Notes: generated by a model from the sequence alone, not told the origin. Counted from the stretch's first letter, positions 44,862 through 59,594 are shown. The stretch is DNA of 64,000 nucleotides from Perognathus longimembris pacificus (GCF_023159225.1 NC_063184.1:16667528-16731527); one strand, 5' to 3'. Numbers and translations are program-made.

Positions 44862-44930
<69 letters not shown>
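44826..44930 (+). repeat. (TG)n then (GA)n microsatellite
   Basis: An interrupted TG tract (44826-44885) passes directly into a pure GA tract (44886-44930). Confidence 0.96.
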
Positions 44931-44933
<3 letters not shown>

Positions 44934-45297
44934 TCCTGGAGATTGCACTCAAGGTCTCTCACTTGTTAGGTAAGTGCTCTACATTTGAACCACTCTGCCA
45001 TCCTTTATGCATTGGTTCATTTTTGAGATAGAATCTCACTTTTTGCCTAGGTAAGCTTGGACTGTTTTCTTCCTACTTGTGCTTCCTCAAACAATTGAGG
45101 ATAACAGACACAATCCATTGTGTCCAGCCATCACACTTCTGTAGCTGGATGGCAGATATGTACCACCATTCCCAGCCATTAGTTGAGATGAGTTGAGATT
45201 CTCAAGATATTTTTGCCCAGGCTGGCTGAAAACAAGATTTTCTAGCCTCTCAAGTAGTAGCTGGATTACAGCCCTGAGCCACTGTGCCTGGCCAGAT
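44931..45297 (-). mobile_element. B1-like SINEs, reversed and decayed
   Basis: GATTGCACTCAAGGTC marks an ID-like end. TTGCCCAGGCTGGCTGAAAAC and CTCTCAAGTAGTAGCTGGATTACAGCCCTGAGCCACTGTGCCTGGCC are a reversed 7SL-like arm. There are probably two overlapping insertions. Confidence 0.6.
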
Positions 45298-45825
45298 GAA
45301 GAACATTTTAAAAGCACTCATCCTAAGTAGCACTGAGAATTTGACTGACAAAATATCAAATAATATTTCCTCATATATGATGTCTTATAATATTCTGTTA
45401 GAATTAAATTTAATGTAGGTGCTGACTATATAGAATTTTTTTTCATGATCACTAAACAGTATCTGTAGCTTCATTTAGACCATAAGCATGGACACACATA
45501 GAACAAAATGTACTGGACCCATTGTCTCTCTGCTAAGCACCACAGAGAGCACAAAGAACACCCACCTTTTATCTATTATCAAGTGTATTGCTTACATACT
45601 AAGACAGTATAATTTGACAAGAGTTAAAGAGGACTGAAGAGAGCTAGAGAAGAAAGAGTCACTTAACAATATAATAATGTTCTTGAACTTACTTAGAGTT
45701 ACAGGTCTTATTTGATTACCTCAAATTAGTCCATACTGTTAAAATTATCTCTTAATATTGTAGGATTTGTAATGTCAACTCTTACATTTTCTGTGGTTTC
45801 AATTTATCTCTATAAGTGAAAAATA

Positions 45826-45912
45826 GAGCTAGGGTGTGGCTCAAGTGGTAGAGCACCTGCCTAGTATGACAAAGCACTGGCTTCACATCTTAGTACTGTC
45901 ATAGAAAGAAGA
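45826..45912 (+). mobile_element. ID-like SINE monomer
   Basis: GCTAGGGTGTGGCTCAAGTGGTAGAGC has a near-perfect A box. The B box (GGCTTCACATCTTAGTACTG) is altered. Confidence 0.65.
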
Positions 45913-46095
45913 AAAAAACATTGAGAATTGATAGCCAGTCTTTTACTTCTCTAACAACGAAGACATTTCATTACAAGCTATTAAAATTCTACTATCTTTT
46001 TATCAGGGTTTTCTAGAGTCACTATTACATCACAGAATGATATTACATAAGGTTAAATTTGTACTTTCAAAATGAAGTTTAAAGGTAGGTTATTT

Positions 46096-46303
46096 GCCAG
46101 GCACTGGTGACTCATGCCTGTAATCCTAGCTACTTAGAAAGCTGGGATCGGAGAATCATGGTTTGAAGCCAACCAAGGCAGGAAAGTCTATGAGGCTCTT
46201 AAGCGTAAGCCAAAAGTAGAGCTATGACTTGAGTGCCAGCACTGGTTTAAAAAATAAAAAGCTTATAAACAGTGCCCAGTTCCTAGTTCAAACCCCACTA
46301 CCA

Positions 46304-46307
<4 letters not shown>
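46096..46307 (+). mobile_element. B1-like dimeric SINE, rearranged right half
   Basis: GCCAGGCACTGGTGACTCATGCCTGTAATCC is the left half. In the right half, TGACTTGAGTGCC and AGTTCAAACCCC are separated by an inserted AAAAAATAAAAAG. Confidence 0.7.

Positions 46308-46349
<42 letters not shown>
46308..46349 (+). repeat. (AC)n microsatellite
   Basis: Twenty-one AC units with no interruption, attached to the 3' end of a SINE. Confidence 0.97.
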
Positions 46350-46352
<3 letters not shown>

Positions 46353-47289
46353 ATCTTACTCTTCTTAAGCATGTAGAACTAATTGGAAGGATTCAAATCC
46401 TGTTGTCGCCCAACATTGTGACACCCAACTTCAGCAGCAACTGCCTGCTGGCATTGTTACCAAGATGTCTTCTTTTTTTTTTTTTTTTCTTTTTTACTGG
46501 ATTTAAAACCTGAGAAAAGAGAACATCTGTTGTGGGAGCCTTCTCTACCCACTGATGAACCACAAAATTAGGATCTCATTTCTTTGAGGTTCTGACTCCT
46601 AAAAGCCAGTTATATTCACCACCAACCCTCAAAAAAAAATGCCACCTGCCAAAAAATTCCCATCTTAAGACTTGAAGTATACTATGGCTCACAGCCATTG
46701 TTTTTATGCAATGCTATCACCTCAAAGTTACAAGCACAGCTATTCACAGAGAAGATGTGGAATTATTTCACCATGTTGAAACAGAAGTATAACAAGTTGC
46801 ATCTTTAATTAAAAGGAAACAATGCAACATGGAAGAGTTAGGACCTTCAAGACAACTGAACTTTGCTTTCTTACATTTATGTAGTGATGCATCATCAGAG
46901 ACATCAACACTATCAACTGTACAAAGTGAAGATAATGATACTGAAAAATAAGTGGAACTAAAATCCAGTTAGTCTTCTAGAAAGACCTGTCTGGCCTCCC
47001 TCATTTTCTACAGAGATATCATGAACATGATAGAACTGGAAGACACTTGCTCTTTGAACTTAGGTTGTATGACCTGAATCATCTGTCTTCCATGAGTGCA
47101 GACAAAGTTGGGAGAGTTATAGCCTAGTAATGGCAAATGCCACTAAAATAAAATAATCTTGTTTTTATAGGTGTGGTGTGAGGACAGAGAAGCAGCTTTT
47201 AGAAAAAAATACAAGCCATCCCTTTTCATTTTTCATTTTCTCAAGGTAGCTCTTAGATGAACTGACCATTGCTGAAACAGAAGCCATAG

Positions 47290-47375
47290 GTTATTATATA
47301 TAATATAGATTATGTACATATATAATGTAGAATATAAAAATGTATATATGCATATATATGTATATATATATATTG
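47290..47375 (+). repeat. TA-rich tract
   Basis: Degenerate TATA/ATGTATAT low-complexity sequence. Confidence 0.8.
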
Positions 47376-47579
47376 ACTGGCTTCCATTTTTCTTAGTATT
47401 TTTCTACCATTACTCTATTTTGTTTACTTCTGGAGTCATAAACACTGGAATAATAGCAACATGAGTTTGGTATTCCACGGGTGTTTATTGTATGAGTCAA
47501 TGATGGAAAAGATGCAGTTTCAAAAAATCCTACCACTGAATCATTTGTTCTCAATGCAACTTCAGTGAGCTATGGTGAA

Positions 47580-48075
47580 ACTATCACTGACAGGGGATTG
47601 AGAGGGACTCCCAATCAGGCTGCTCAGTTGAGTGTCTCTGCTGGCAGTTTTATTTAGGTCTCCATGATAGTTTGGACTCCGTGACCCCTTCATTTCTCTG
47701 CTGTCACAATGGTCTTTTGCTGTCTGCAGAGCACTGATGCAAATCTTTGTAGAGATGCTTTGGTCCCTGATTGAAAAACAACAAAACCACGCTGGGTTGC
47801 TTAAGGGAGGAAGAAGATAGATCCATTCTTCCCTCCCAAAAGTGGCGCAAGGCTATGTTCAAACAAGGGATTTTTCTTTCTTTTAGAGATCTTCAAACTT
47901 AGTGCATTTTATTTTCTGGTTCCACTATCTGGACTTTTCTTGGTTCTGTTCTCTGGCATATTAACTTGTCCACTGTTCCTTGCAGAAATGTAGCTAGGTT
48001 TTTTTTTTCAGGTTCATGGAGACTCCACAAAGGGGTTGTGCCAGTCATCTACCATCTTGATTTTCTCCCCTTCTG
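47580..48075 (-). mobile_element. Possible old L1 5' region, reversed
   Basis: Read on the minus strand, GGGGAGAAAATCAAGATGGTAGATGAC (48045-48071) resembles the L1 5' end with its AAGATGG motif, and GCCAGAGAACAGAACC follows. The match is weak. Confidence 0.3.
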
Positions 48076-48954
48076 ATCTTGCTGTTGCATTCTTGAGAAA
48101 ACTGTACTTTAGATCTCCACCATGATTTTAAATTATACCCCACACTGAGTCAAATTCCTTATTTGGTGGTAAAAATACTAGTATATCTTCCTATCATCCA
48201 AGAACACAAGGGGATTTTTAAATTTATTATAATTACCAAATGATCAGTCTGTCAGTGAAGAACTGGGGACTGAGCTACACCTATCAACAGGCTGTAAATG
48301 ATAGGTTACCCGTGGTTATAGGTAGTCTTAGAAAATTCCAGAATATAAAGTGACCATTACAAAGGGAACATAATCAAGTTTGGCATCATTGGAACAAGGA
48401 ATAATAGTGATTTTCTCTTCCCTTTAACCTCTAAACTCAATGTCTAGAGGTTAAATGTTCTGACTTCAAATGTTGAGGTCAGAAATGTTTTATGTGATGG
48501 AGTTTATTTTGGAAATCACATGACAGTATAATTTTCATGCAGGTTTTTGATTGAGAAGCGCATTTTATACAGGTACTGTATAAAATGAACCCAGTACTAC
48601 TCATGAGGAGTTGGTGAAAAACACATAGTCCATTACACCAAAGGCCAAGGAACATTTGCTTAAAACCAAATATTTAGGAGGTAAGGTTGCCCCAAGCAAC
48701 TTTTGAGTAGTAACTTCTAACCTGTTTTGTGACTATTTGAGTAATGTAATCTCTTCTGTATTGGACTCTAAATTCCATAAGGGCCAGATGGACATCTATT
48801 TCATCCATCAATATGACAAAAAATATAATATAGTCCTGGAAAATAAGTAAATGCCATATAAACAATAGTTGAGTACTGAAGACTTGGCTCAATATATAAC
48901 TTAAAATTAAGATAAGTAATGGAAGGGATGGGTTGGAAGAGGTAGGTGAGAATG

Positions 48955-49050
48955 TTGAAAAGGGTGACATTGATCAAGATGCACTATATTCACAAACTGC
49001 CTTGGTGACAACTGCTTCGTACTACTACTAAAAGATAGTAAAAAAATAGT
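48955..49050 (+). mobile_element. Old L1 3' tail fragment
   Basis: GACATTGATCAAGATGCACTATATTCACAAACTGCC parallels 30780-30840 (+) and the reversed copy at 27780-27810. Confidence 0.45.
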
Positions 49051-49253
49051 CAAAAATATTATGTAGCGTGCATAATCACAAATACATAATCAAATATTAT
49101 GCTTCAAGATATGCATGTTAATAGAGACACAGCATGCTTCTTTCTCCTAAAATTCTGGGATCAGTCAACAGAAGTAAGGGCTCAGATTGCATAGGGCTAT
49201 ATAGTCTACTCAGAAATAATAAATCCTAGATTTCCATAGTTAAAAAAAATTAG

Positions 49254-49340
49254 TTGAGGACTGAGGACTTGGCTCAAGAGGTAGAGCTCCTGTCAAACAA
49301 GTGTAAGGCTCTGATTTCAAAACCCAAGACTGCCAAAAAG
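49254..49340 (+). mobile_element. ID-like SINE monomer
   Basis: GAGGACTTGGCTCAAGAGGTAGAGCTCC and GCTCTGATTTCAAAACCC. Confidence 0.6.
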
Positions 49341-49591
49341 AAATTCACAGTTAATAAAATGTATACAACCTGGTTAAGCAAAGCTAATTTTCAATTTAAA
49401 TCAAAAGCATCTGCAATGAAAATCAAGTGTTTCAATTATTCTGAAGTGAAGTGGCTATAAATATAATTTTTGTTAAATACCAGAGTATGACTTATACTTT
49501 AAAAAAATCAAAGAATTTAAGTTAATGAGTAAGTATTTGTTTTTTGCCAAATAACATTCTGCAGTTCTTATTACTTGTGCATATTCATTTT

Positions 49592-49622
49592 AATATGTAC
49601 ATATGTACATATGTACATATGG
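49592..49622 (+). repeat. TACATATG tandem repeat
   Basis: About three and a half units of the self-complementary octamer TACATATG. Confidence 0.85.
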
Positions 49623-49922
49623 AAGGGATTATTTTAGTAAAGTCTTCTTTAATTTAAAATTCATTACGGCAGCATTTATGATCAATTGTCTCATTCTTAA
49701 ATGTGTTTAGGACATTTATGGAAAATAAATATAAAATAATAAAAAGAAATTTAAAATTAGATTAATTAAAATTAGAAAATGAAACTTAGAAAAATGTAAT
49801 ATATCTCTCAAGTGATTTGTCAAAGAACTAAGTTCCTTAACATCCAATGCTACAGTTTAAATTTTATGAGTCATGAACATCTGCTGCAAGCAACCTTTAT
49901 TTTTTTTATTTTTTTATTTTTT

Positions 49923-50119
49923 TTGGCCAGTCCTGGGCCTTGGACTCAGGAGGGCCTGCACACTGTCCCTGGCTTCCTTTTGCTCAAGGCTAGCACTCTG
50001 CCACCTGAGCCACAGCGCCACTTCTGGCCATTTTCTGCATATGTGGTGCTGGGGAATCAAACCCAGGGCCTCATGTATTCGAGGCAAGCTCTCTTGCCAC
50101 TAGGCCATATCCCCAGCCC
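49923..50119 (-). mobile_element. IDL-Geo-like dimeric SINE, 13-bp target-site duplication
   Basis: Full reversed dimer, GGCCAGTCCTGGGCC to CATATCCCCAGCCC. CAACCTTTATTTT at 49891-49903 recurs at 50128-50140. Confidence 0.93.
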
Positions 50120-50750
50120 AAAACAAACAACCTTTATTTTGCACACTGAGTATCCAGGCCACATTTTATATTTGGGATTTACAGACTAGGATATCTTCTA
50201 CTGTGGCAAGAAGCAAATTAGAGCAAAAGTCTGTATCCTTCAAGAACTATTGGTTACATTACTAACACAATCAAGTAAACATCCAAAGGCTACACTTTCT
50301 GTTGCAAAAACTTTGAAATGTGTAAGGACACAGAAATAGAGATTAATATAAAATGATAGATGATATTACATACCAATAATAATTATTAAGCAGAAAAGAC
50401 TTGCCTGCCATGAGGAAACTATAGGTATGTCACAGTAGTCTTTTTTAAAAGACAAAATAAAAGTTTCTTCAACTACAGCAGCAGAGGTATATAGTAAAGC
50501 GAAGATGGTCTGGTAGAATGGAAAGAAAAATTGGTAAGAAATTGTGCTAAAATATGAGGTTTCAATTGATATCTATGAGAATTTTATCTCTATAATAGAT
50601 AGTCACTTGCATTTTCAAACCATATTCAGATGACAGGATCATTTAAAACAGCAAAGAACATAATGTTGCCTGTTACTTTTGAAATGATCCTACTAAGTAG
50701 ACCAATGTGTTTGACATTTGGATCCCTAGCTAGAAGAAAGATAGAAAGAA

Positions 50751-50948
50751 AAGAAGGCAGGCAGGCAGGCAGGCAGGCAAGAAGGAAGGAAGGAAGGAAG
50801 GAAGGAAGGAAGGAAGGAAGGAAGGAAGGAAGGAAGGAAGGAAGGAAGGAAGGAAGGAAGGAAGCTCCTCATTTCCTTCCTTATGAGGAAGGGAGAAGAG
50901 GGAAAGAGGGAGGGAAGGGGGAAGGAAGGAAGGAAAGAAAGAAGGAAA
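50751..50948 (+). repeat. (GGCA)n-(GGAA)n microsatellite
   Basis: About six GGCA units (50755-50779), then about 21 GGAA units (50780-50864), a short unique gap, then a purine-rich run to 50948. It ends about 500 bp upstream of exon 2. Confidence 0.96.
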
Positions 50949-51124
50949 AGAGGAAGATGTGAGATTATGGGAGCAGCATTACTTTTAAACAAGTCTATGA
51001 AATTTAGCAGATGTTTATCAATTTGGGTAACCTGTTGGGCACAGCACCAAATAATCAATATCTTTCACTTGTGTTATTTCTATTGATCTTAGGCACCCCC
51101 CCCCAAGAAGTGTGTGTTCTTATT

Positions 51125-51220
51125 TCTATTTTTTAATTAAATTTAATTTTATTGTCGAGGTGATGTACAGAAGGGTTACAGTTACCTATGTAAGGTAGTG
51201 AGTACATTTCTTTTAAGATA
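51125..51220 (-). mobile_element. L1 3' end, reversed
   Basis: AATTTTATTGTCGAGGTGATGTACAGAAGGGTTACAG...GTGAGTACATTTC lies 220 bp upstream of the exon 2 acceptor. Confidence 0.75.
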
Positions 51221-51419
51221 TTGAAGTCCACATTCAAAAGGTTAAATTACTGTCAGAATTGCATCTGAACGTAGTTCTGCCTGATTTTTCTCATCCGCTG
51301 CTGCTCCTTTAGAAGGAAAAAAAATGCTTGTCAACTTGTTTCTCAGAAGAAAGATAGAAATCTATTACAATAGCTTTGAACCTCCATTTTAAGTTCTAAT
51401 CATGAAAGAACCAACCTGA

Positions 51420-53545
<2,126 letters not shown>

Positions 53546-53741
53546 TAATATCAAGTAATTTGCTATCCTATACTGATTTTGTTAATGTGTCCTTTGGCTT
53601 TTTTTTCATTCTATTCTTTTTGCTATCATTATCATGTTTCTATAAGCCACAGCTCATGCAGTATTAGAAAATGACAATGTCATAGAGAATGGATTTCCTC
53701 ACACTGGGACTTTTGAAGAAATAACCAGTAGTGGAGTAGTT

Positions 53742-53973
53742 TCAAAAACTCTACTTGAGAGCTTGTTTGGAGGTTCTAGCAGCTACTCTTGACTGAAGAC
53801 CGGTCCTCCTCTATCGGGGATGGTCGTCCTCTTCGGGAGGGACGCACAAGGAGCGGTGAGGGAGGAAGGGGACACCCGCCTAGCCAGCCAGATCAGTCAA
53901 ATCAACCTGGCGAACAATGGGGTGACAGATGCCGCAGCCAGATCGCCCTCACATCCTCAATAACTCTACTTGA
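53742..53973 (-). pseudogene. 7SK RNA retropseudogene, 3'-truncated, no poly(A)
   Basis: On the minus strand, 53956 down to about 53754 reads as 7SK small nuclear RNA. It begins exactly at the 7SK 5' end (GGATGTGAGGGCGATCTGGC) and passes through CTGGCTGGCTAGGCGGGTG, GGACGACCATCCCCGATAG, AGGAGGACCGGTCTTC and CTAGAACCTCCAAACAAGC. It stops after GCTCTCAAG, about 100 nt short of the normal 3' end, and has two internal gaps. The 17-mer TCAAAAACTCTACTTGA (53742-53758) recurs as TCAATAACTCTACTTGA (53957-53973), one mismatch, directly against the 7SK 5' end. 7SK normally scaffolds the HEXIM/P-TEFb complex; this copy lacks the Pol III terminator region and its own promoter, so it is a dead insertion. 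An open frame of 70 codons on the other strand is incidental. Confidence 0.95.
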
Positions 53974-54169
53974 AATTGTCAAAACAATTTACTTTCAATA
54001 AAATCCCAGCTGGTTGTATTTGTGAAACTCTGGTTTAGTCTTTAGCCTTTATTAAGTAGACAGCCTCTGATATGCTCTGTAATCTTTTCTCCCAAGAAAG
54101 ACATCTTTTTCTACCCAGGGCTACAATTTCCTTCCCAGCTCAACCCTATGCCCATCTTCCTCTTCTAAT

Positions 54170-54320
54170 TTATTTAAAAATTTTTTCTTGAGCAGCTGCA
54201 CAAAGGAAGTGCCATGAAACACAGCAGTTTATGAATACCAGTGTCACTGCTTCAACATTCGCACCCATCCCTCTCAACCCACCCCTTCCCTCACTTTCCT
54301 GAATTTTGTAGTATTACAAT
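54170..54320 (-). mobile_element. Old L1 3' end, reversed
   Basis: TTTCTTGAGCAGCTGCACAAAGGAAG, CCAGTGTCACTGCTTC and CAACCCACCCCTTCCC follow the reversed L1 tail pattern. Confidence 0.5.
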
Positions 54321-54325
54321 GAATT

Positions 54326-54521
54326 TTTTTTTTCCAGTCCTGGGGACTGGACTCAGGGCCTGAACACTGCCCCTGGCTTCTTTTTACTCAAGGCTAGCAC
54401 TCTGCCACTTGAGCCACAGCACCACCTCTGGCCTTTCGTATATATGTGGTGCTGAGGAATCGAACCCAGGGCTTCCTGTATACAAGACAAGCACTCTTGC
54501 CACTAGGCCATATTCCCAGTC
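54326..54521 (-). mobile_element. IDL-Geo-like dimeric SINE
   Basis: CCAGTCCTGGGGACTGGACTCAGG to GGCCATATTCCCAGTC, reversed. TACAATGAATTTTT on the left and TACAATAAATTCTT on the right look like the target-site duplication. Confidence 0.88.
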
Positions 54522-55065
54522 TACAATAAATTCTTGATGGCATTCTCCCCCCACCTTCCTCCCTTCAGGTAAGGTGTAGAAACCTTTCATTGAAATTACT
54601 TTTTTTCATCAAGCAATTTTCTCAATTGCCATTATCTGACTCCATGGGTGAGATTTTTCATAACTGTGAAATCCAAAGGAATCTTGTTTCAACCTCTTCT
54701 TGCCAATTGATGTGTACATAATGGAGAGGTTTTTGTGAGGATGAGTAAGTAAGACGGTCATTGTTATTTGTCCCAATTATTTATATAGAACTTCTACTGA
54801 ACCCATAGACTTTCTGTTTAAAAAAGTCTCTCAACATCCTTAAAATTACTAGTTCTAAACATTTGCTTAATTATGATCACTCAGATTCTTAAAAATATAA
54901 TGTAGCAAATGGATTCCATGTTAGCATTATTTTTTTTCTCTGCTAGACAGGATTCAAGTTCATTGAAGATTTATCATAATCTGTAGTATCTAAATGCAAA
55001 ATAAGCATGACATTTTCCCCATCAATGACTGTCATTTTATCTATCAAAAAATTTTTAAAAGCTTT

Positions 55066-55146
55066 AGATTAAGGCTGTAGTTCAGAATCAGAACTCGTGC
55101 TTAACATCTGCAAGGCCCTAGGTTTAAATCTCAACACCAGAAAAAG
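55066..55146 (+). mobile_element. ID-like SINE monomer
   Basis: GATTAAGGCTGTAGTTCAGAATCAGAACTCGTGC and CCTAGGTTTAAATCTCAACACC. Confidence 0.6.
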
Positions 55147-56147
55147 GAAACCCTAACTAAAAGTGTGTGCAAGTAGCCCACTAGTGCCTTTAACACCCAT
55201 GATTATACCTTAAAACTAGGATTTTATTAATATATTCTTCATCTTACATGGAATTTCTCTCTCCTTTGTAATTTCAACACACAGTTTAATAGCTTTCTTA
55301 TATTATATAGACTATAATTACTTTTCTTCATATACATGTAATCTTTTTTAGGAAGAAATAAAATTTTAATTTGAATGTTCTTATCTTTTGAAGTTAGAAC
55401 CCTAAAGGGAATAAGTCATGAGTAAATATATTTTTTTCATGATATCAGTGCACAACTGGTGAGGATAAAGAATAAATATTCCTTTTTGAGTTTATTTACT
55501 TCAAAGTAAAAAATATAACTACAACCGGTTGCATAACTTTTCTAGAATTTTTCAGAAAAGGAGAATACTTTAGAATTGTGATCCATTTATTTCTCTCTCA
55601 AACTATATCCTGAGCTAAACTAATGCAAAATGATATCCAAAATACAAATGTCTCATTAGAAGTCACCTTGGAAGTCCTTGGATTTCTTCCCCAAGGAATA
55701 ATAGTATAGGCATCAATATGTCACAGACATTACTATTCTGTTTTCTCCAAATTTAAAATATAGCTAACTTTTCTGTTAATTCCTTCCCTTTAAAAAAACA
55801 GCTATTAAATATATTTTCCTTTTAACTGACATAATAAGTATGTGCATCTAAAATTTAAGTATTTTCAAGTATGATCTGATATTTATTACAATCGTAATAT
55901 TTTTTCATATTTTCACATATAAATGCACCTTGGCTGTCTCCCAGAGCATACCTGTCTTTGATCATTCGGATTGGGCTTGAGAGATAAAATGCAAAAATAT
56001 TGGTTATAATAGTGCAAATGAAACCCGACTATCAAGAGAAACAACTCTATAGTCCAACTTTGGATCAACTCATTAATGACAAAAGCTGGACAGGTGTAAA
56101 CTGACTTCCAAGTGTGCATGCACTAACTAAAGTAATGCTGATTAAAC

Positions 56148-56278
56148 TTCATCTAGTGTGATAAAGTGTAACACACCTGTATTCCCAGGAGTTAGGAGCC
56201 AGAAGCAGGAAGACAGCAAGTTCAATGCTAGTTGATCTACATAATGAGACCCTATCTCTAAAGCCCTTTAAATCAAAT
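56148..56278 (+). mobile_element. B1-like monomer
   Basis: GTAACACACCTGTATTCCCAGGAGTTAGGAGCC...AATGAGACCCTATCTCTAAAGCCC is a B1-type pattern with no right module. Confidence 0.6.
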
Positions 56279-58179
56279 CAGTAAAAGATCTTTCCAAGTG
56301 TTGGGAATGTGACTTTCCTTTTTCTTTGTCCTATAAGCTTTTGCATTGTGCTCAGTTTCAAAACTTTTAAAGAATATTCTGTAAAGCATTATGTTTCTGT
56401 GTTATTTAGGAGCTGGTGTTTAGTAATTTGACTACTCTGAAACTTTCAGATACATTAGAATTAATTAGCCCTTCTCAATGCCTCATTTAAAAGAATGATG
56501 TCACTGGCTATAGTCAGCACCAGGTAAAAAGATTATTAATTGTGAAATAAAAGTTAATACCTCCAGAAACCTCCATTGTGATTATAGTATGGAATGTCAA
56601 AATCAAGTTTAAAGCTAGATGGCTCTGCAGAGTTTAATAAGAGCTGTGAGTAATGCCAAAGGATGGTTTCTGTGTTTGAATCACAGGAATAGAACTCATT
56701 TTTCATGGAAGAAAAAGAAATGCCAGCAACACATTAATAAACTCTTTCTTACATAATGTACTTTACAATTTCAAAGCACACACATTATATATCTCATTTT
56801 AAAAAACAAAGTTAATCAGGCTCAGTAAAACTGTATATTTCAAGACACTAGAATTATACAACAAAGTCTGAACTTTTACAGATTTTAAATATCGAGAGCT
56901 CAACTCACAAACTGATTTAAAATATATTTATAGTCTGGGAATGATGGAATATATGTAAAATCTAGAAAGACAGGTCTAGTAAGACCTTAAATTTTTATGA
57001 ATTTCTTACTTAATGTCACTTGGACTAAAACCAAATGTCGTGTGAGGAGGAAATGAGGAGCTAGACTAGCCGATCTTTTATTTAAAATGTTTCAGTAAAG
57101 AAATTAAATATGCTTTAGGTTTTTTCCCTTTGTTGCCTACATTGTATTTTCTTAAGTATCTGCAAGTAAGAAAACAATAAGTATTATTGAAGAATTGTTC
57201 TATTCAGGATCTCAATTATAACTAGATCTATACAGTTACTAACTTTAAAAACCGATTTATCATCTATCTTTCTCATATGGTATTTTCATAACTAAAGACC
57301 ACCTCTTTCTTTCTGATTTGAAAAATAAGAAAATGTAGTCATTTATTCCTATAAATGATTTTAAGATTCTTGGCAATAACAACATATATCTCAAAATATT
57401 CATGTGAATGAAATGTATGGATACTTGCTGACATTTTGCTCTGGAATATAAATGATACAGGCCCAAGCAAGATGTGAAGATAAGAAGTCAAACTAACAAA
57501 CAGGTATATGAACTGGACCTAAAGATATTACTTTTACTGATGATGATTACGAGACTCATCAATACGAAAAGGAAATGGGGGCTGGATAGAGAATAAAAGG
57601 AAACAATGAGAGTAGTTTGAGCAAATTCAATTTGTTAGCCAAAGGTTAACAGTTCCTATTATAGAAATGCATGAATTCCATTGCCTCCAGGAAAAATGAT
57701 TTCCAGTGTTATGATACCTTGTAGACTGGGTAAAGGAAACAGGGACTGTTCACAAGTTTGCTGATTGGAAGCAGACAGTCCAGGTGTGCCGATAGGATCC
57801 ACCTAGAGGAAGGAATCTAAGGCCATGCCACAGAGTTCTGCCTTCGTTGTTTTGCTGTGGGCAAGCTCCAGTTTGACAGCAAGAATACCATCTCTATAGT
57901 CATGATAATCAAGTCTACATAGACAGATGTGAGATGACAGAATTAGGGACTAGAAAAGCTAATAGCACACTGCCATGATCACACCAAACTATATTCTAGT
58001 ACCTTGATCTTTGGAAGAATTCAAAAAGCAGGATTTTGAATGTCAAAGATTTGTGTTCCAGTTCTGGTTTCTTATGTGTATGATCTTCAACACACTTCCA
58101 TCTTTCTTGCATCCTATTTGCTGAAAATTGTAGTGGTTGAAAGATTATACAGAAGGACATTTTGGAATCAAAATTCCAC

Positions 58180-58510
58180 TTATTTTGTTTTATTTTATTG
58201 CAAAGGTGATGTACAGAGGGGCTATTACATACCAACAGCAGTACCTCTTCCTCGTTTTCTCCCCGTTTCCCTCCCCTGACTCCCCTCCCCCAAGTTGTAA
58301 AGTTCATTTCCAACACAGTATGTTGTTGCATTGGTTCATCCTTTATCCTTTGTCTCAGCATTTCTGTGATTTCCCTTCCCTTTCCCAAATTACATAAACT
58401 TATATACAAGACTAAGGGTACGGAAATCAAAAACAGTGACAACAGAGGATAAACCAGAGAAAAAAATGAAAGAAAAAAGAAATAACTGCAAACAGCACAT
58501 CAAAATTCTA
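58180..58510 (-). mobile_element. L1 3' end, reversed
   Basis: TTTTATTGCAAAGGTGATGTACAGAGGGGC, ACACAGTATGTTGTTGCATTGG and GAAATCAAAAACAGTGACAAC match the reversed copy at 22285-22640. Confidence 0.75.
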
Positions 58511-59522
58511 TTTTTTAAACCTAACACTGTACCTTTTACATGTCAGGCAACTGAGTCATGTAGATAGTTCCTTTGTCTCTTGCCATTTTGTACCATTTTC
58601 AATATGGGGAATTTAAAATCTCATGTTCTGCCACAAATATCTGACTTTTCTCCTTTTAGTCAAACAAAAACATTTTAGGCTGGTTGTAGATCTTTTCAAG
58701 ACTTACAATCAAGACAAATTATGCCAAGATTAATATTAGTTTCCAAGGACCCTAAGATTTTTCTATGTATTAAATGTAACCAACAATATAAATGGCAAAT
58801 TGCAATGAATATAGTCGCTCAAGGTAGTCATAGCAACTGCAAGAACAGAAGAAAAAAATTACTCATTTTTTTATTTCTCAGATTTAGCCTAAACTCATTG
58901 AAAGTGGCTGAAACAGGATAGTGATAACACATTTCTTTCTCGTTTAATGTCTCCACTATACTTCATACTATTGTGATGCTTAACATTTGTCTCCCTTTAG
59001 CTACCCAGTCATAGTAGACCAACGAAGTGTGTATATATTTTTCACTGAACATGAACTGCAGTAGTAAGTGCTGAGAGTAATTGACAAATAGCTAAAATGC
59101 TTGCTGAGTGAATAGCCCAGCACTTTTCTTCCTAACTCCTCTATATATTTCACTAACCATTCTTGTGGTGGCTAGTAAGACTTGAAATTATCCAGATGGC
59201 TTAAACTTCCAATGTTATCCCTCATATGGATGTTCAAGCTCATACACAGCCCAGCCGTGACTACCTGGGTTTATGCCTCCCTCCAGTCCCTGTACTTGTA
59301 CAACACATGTCCACTTTTTCTGCACATTTGCCTCCAGTAGCCAGTCATAATCTTGTCATTATAGTTATTCTTGTTATTGTTTTTGGTACTAGACATAATT
59401 TACACCATGTTTTATCTCCTCAATCATCATCCATAAGACTCAGAGAAAATGTAGGAATAAGTACCGGTAATGTTAATCATAAAATTATACACTTGCCTTT
59501 TAAACAGTATATGTTTTAAACA

Positions 59523-59549
59523 TTATATATATATATATATATATATATG
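59523..59549 (+). repeat. (AT)n microsatellite
   Basis: A pure AT run of about 13 units. Confidence 0.95.
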
Positions 59550-59594
59550 TTTTACTTTTTTTCTTGCTTTCCTTTCTTTCTTTTTTCTTTTTCT

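Noticed and set aside
49812..50189. Recurrent protein-like pattern (ASPGPWTQGL..., CSRLALCHLSHSATSG...) at 7456, 41178, 49812 and 59700
   Set aside because: This is the translated IDL-Geo SINE, not a gene family. The recurrence follows the repeat.
53789..54001. 70-codon frame at 53789-54001
   Set aside because: It is the antisense of a 7SK RNA retropseudogene.
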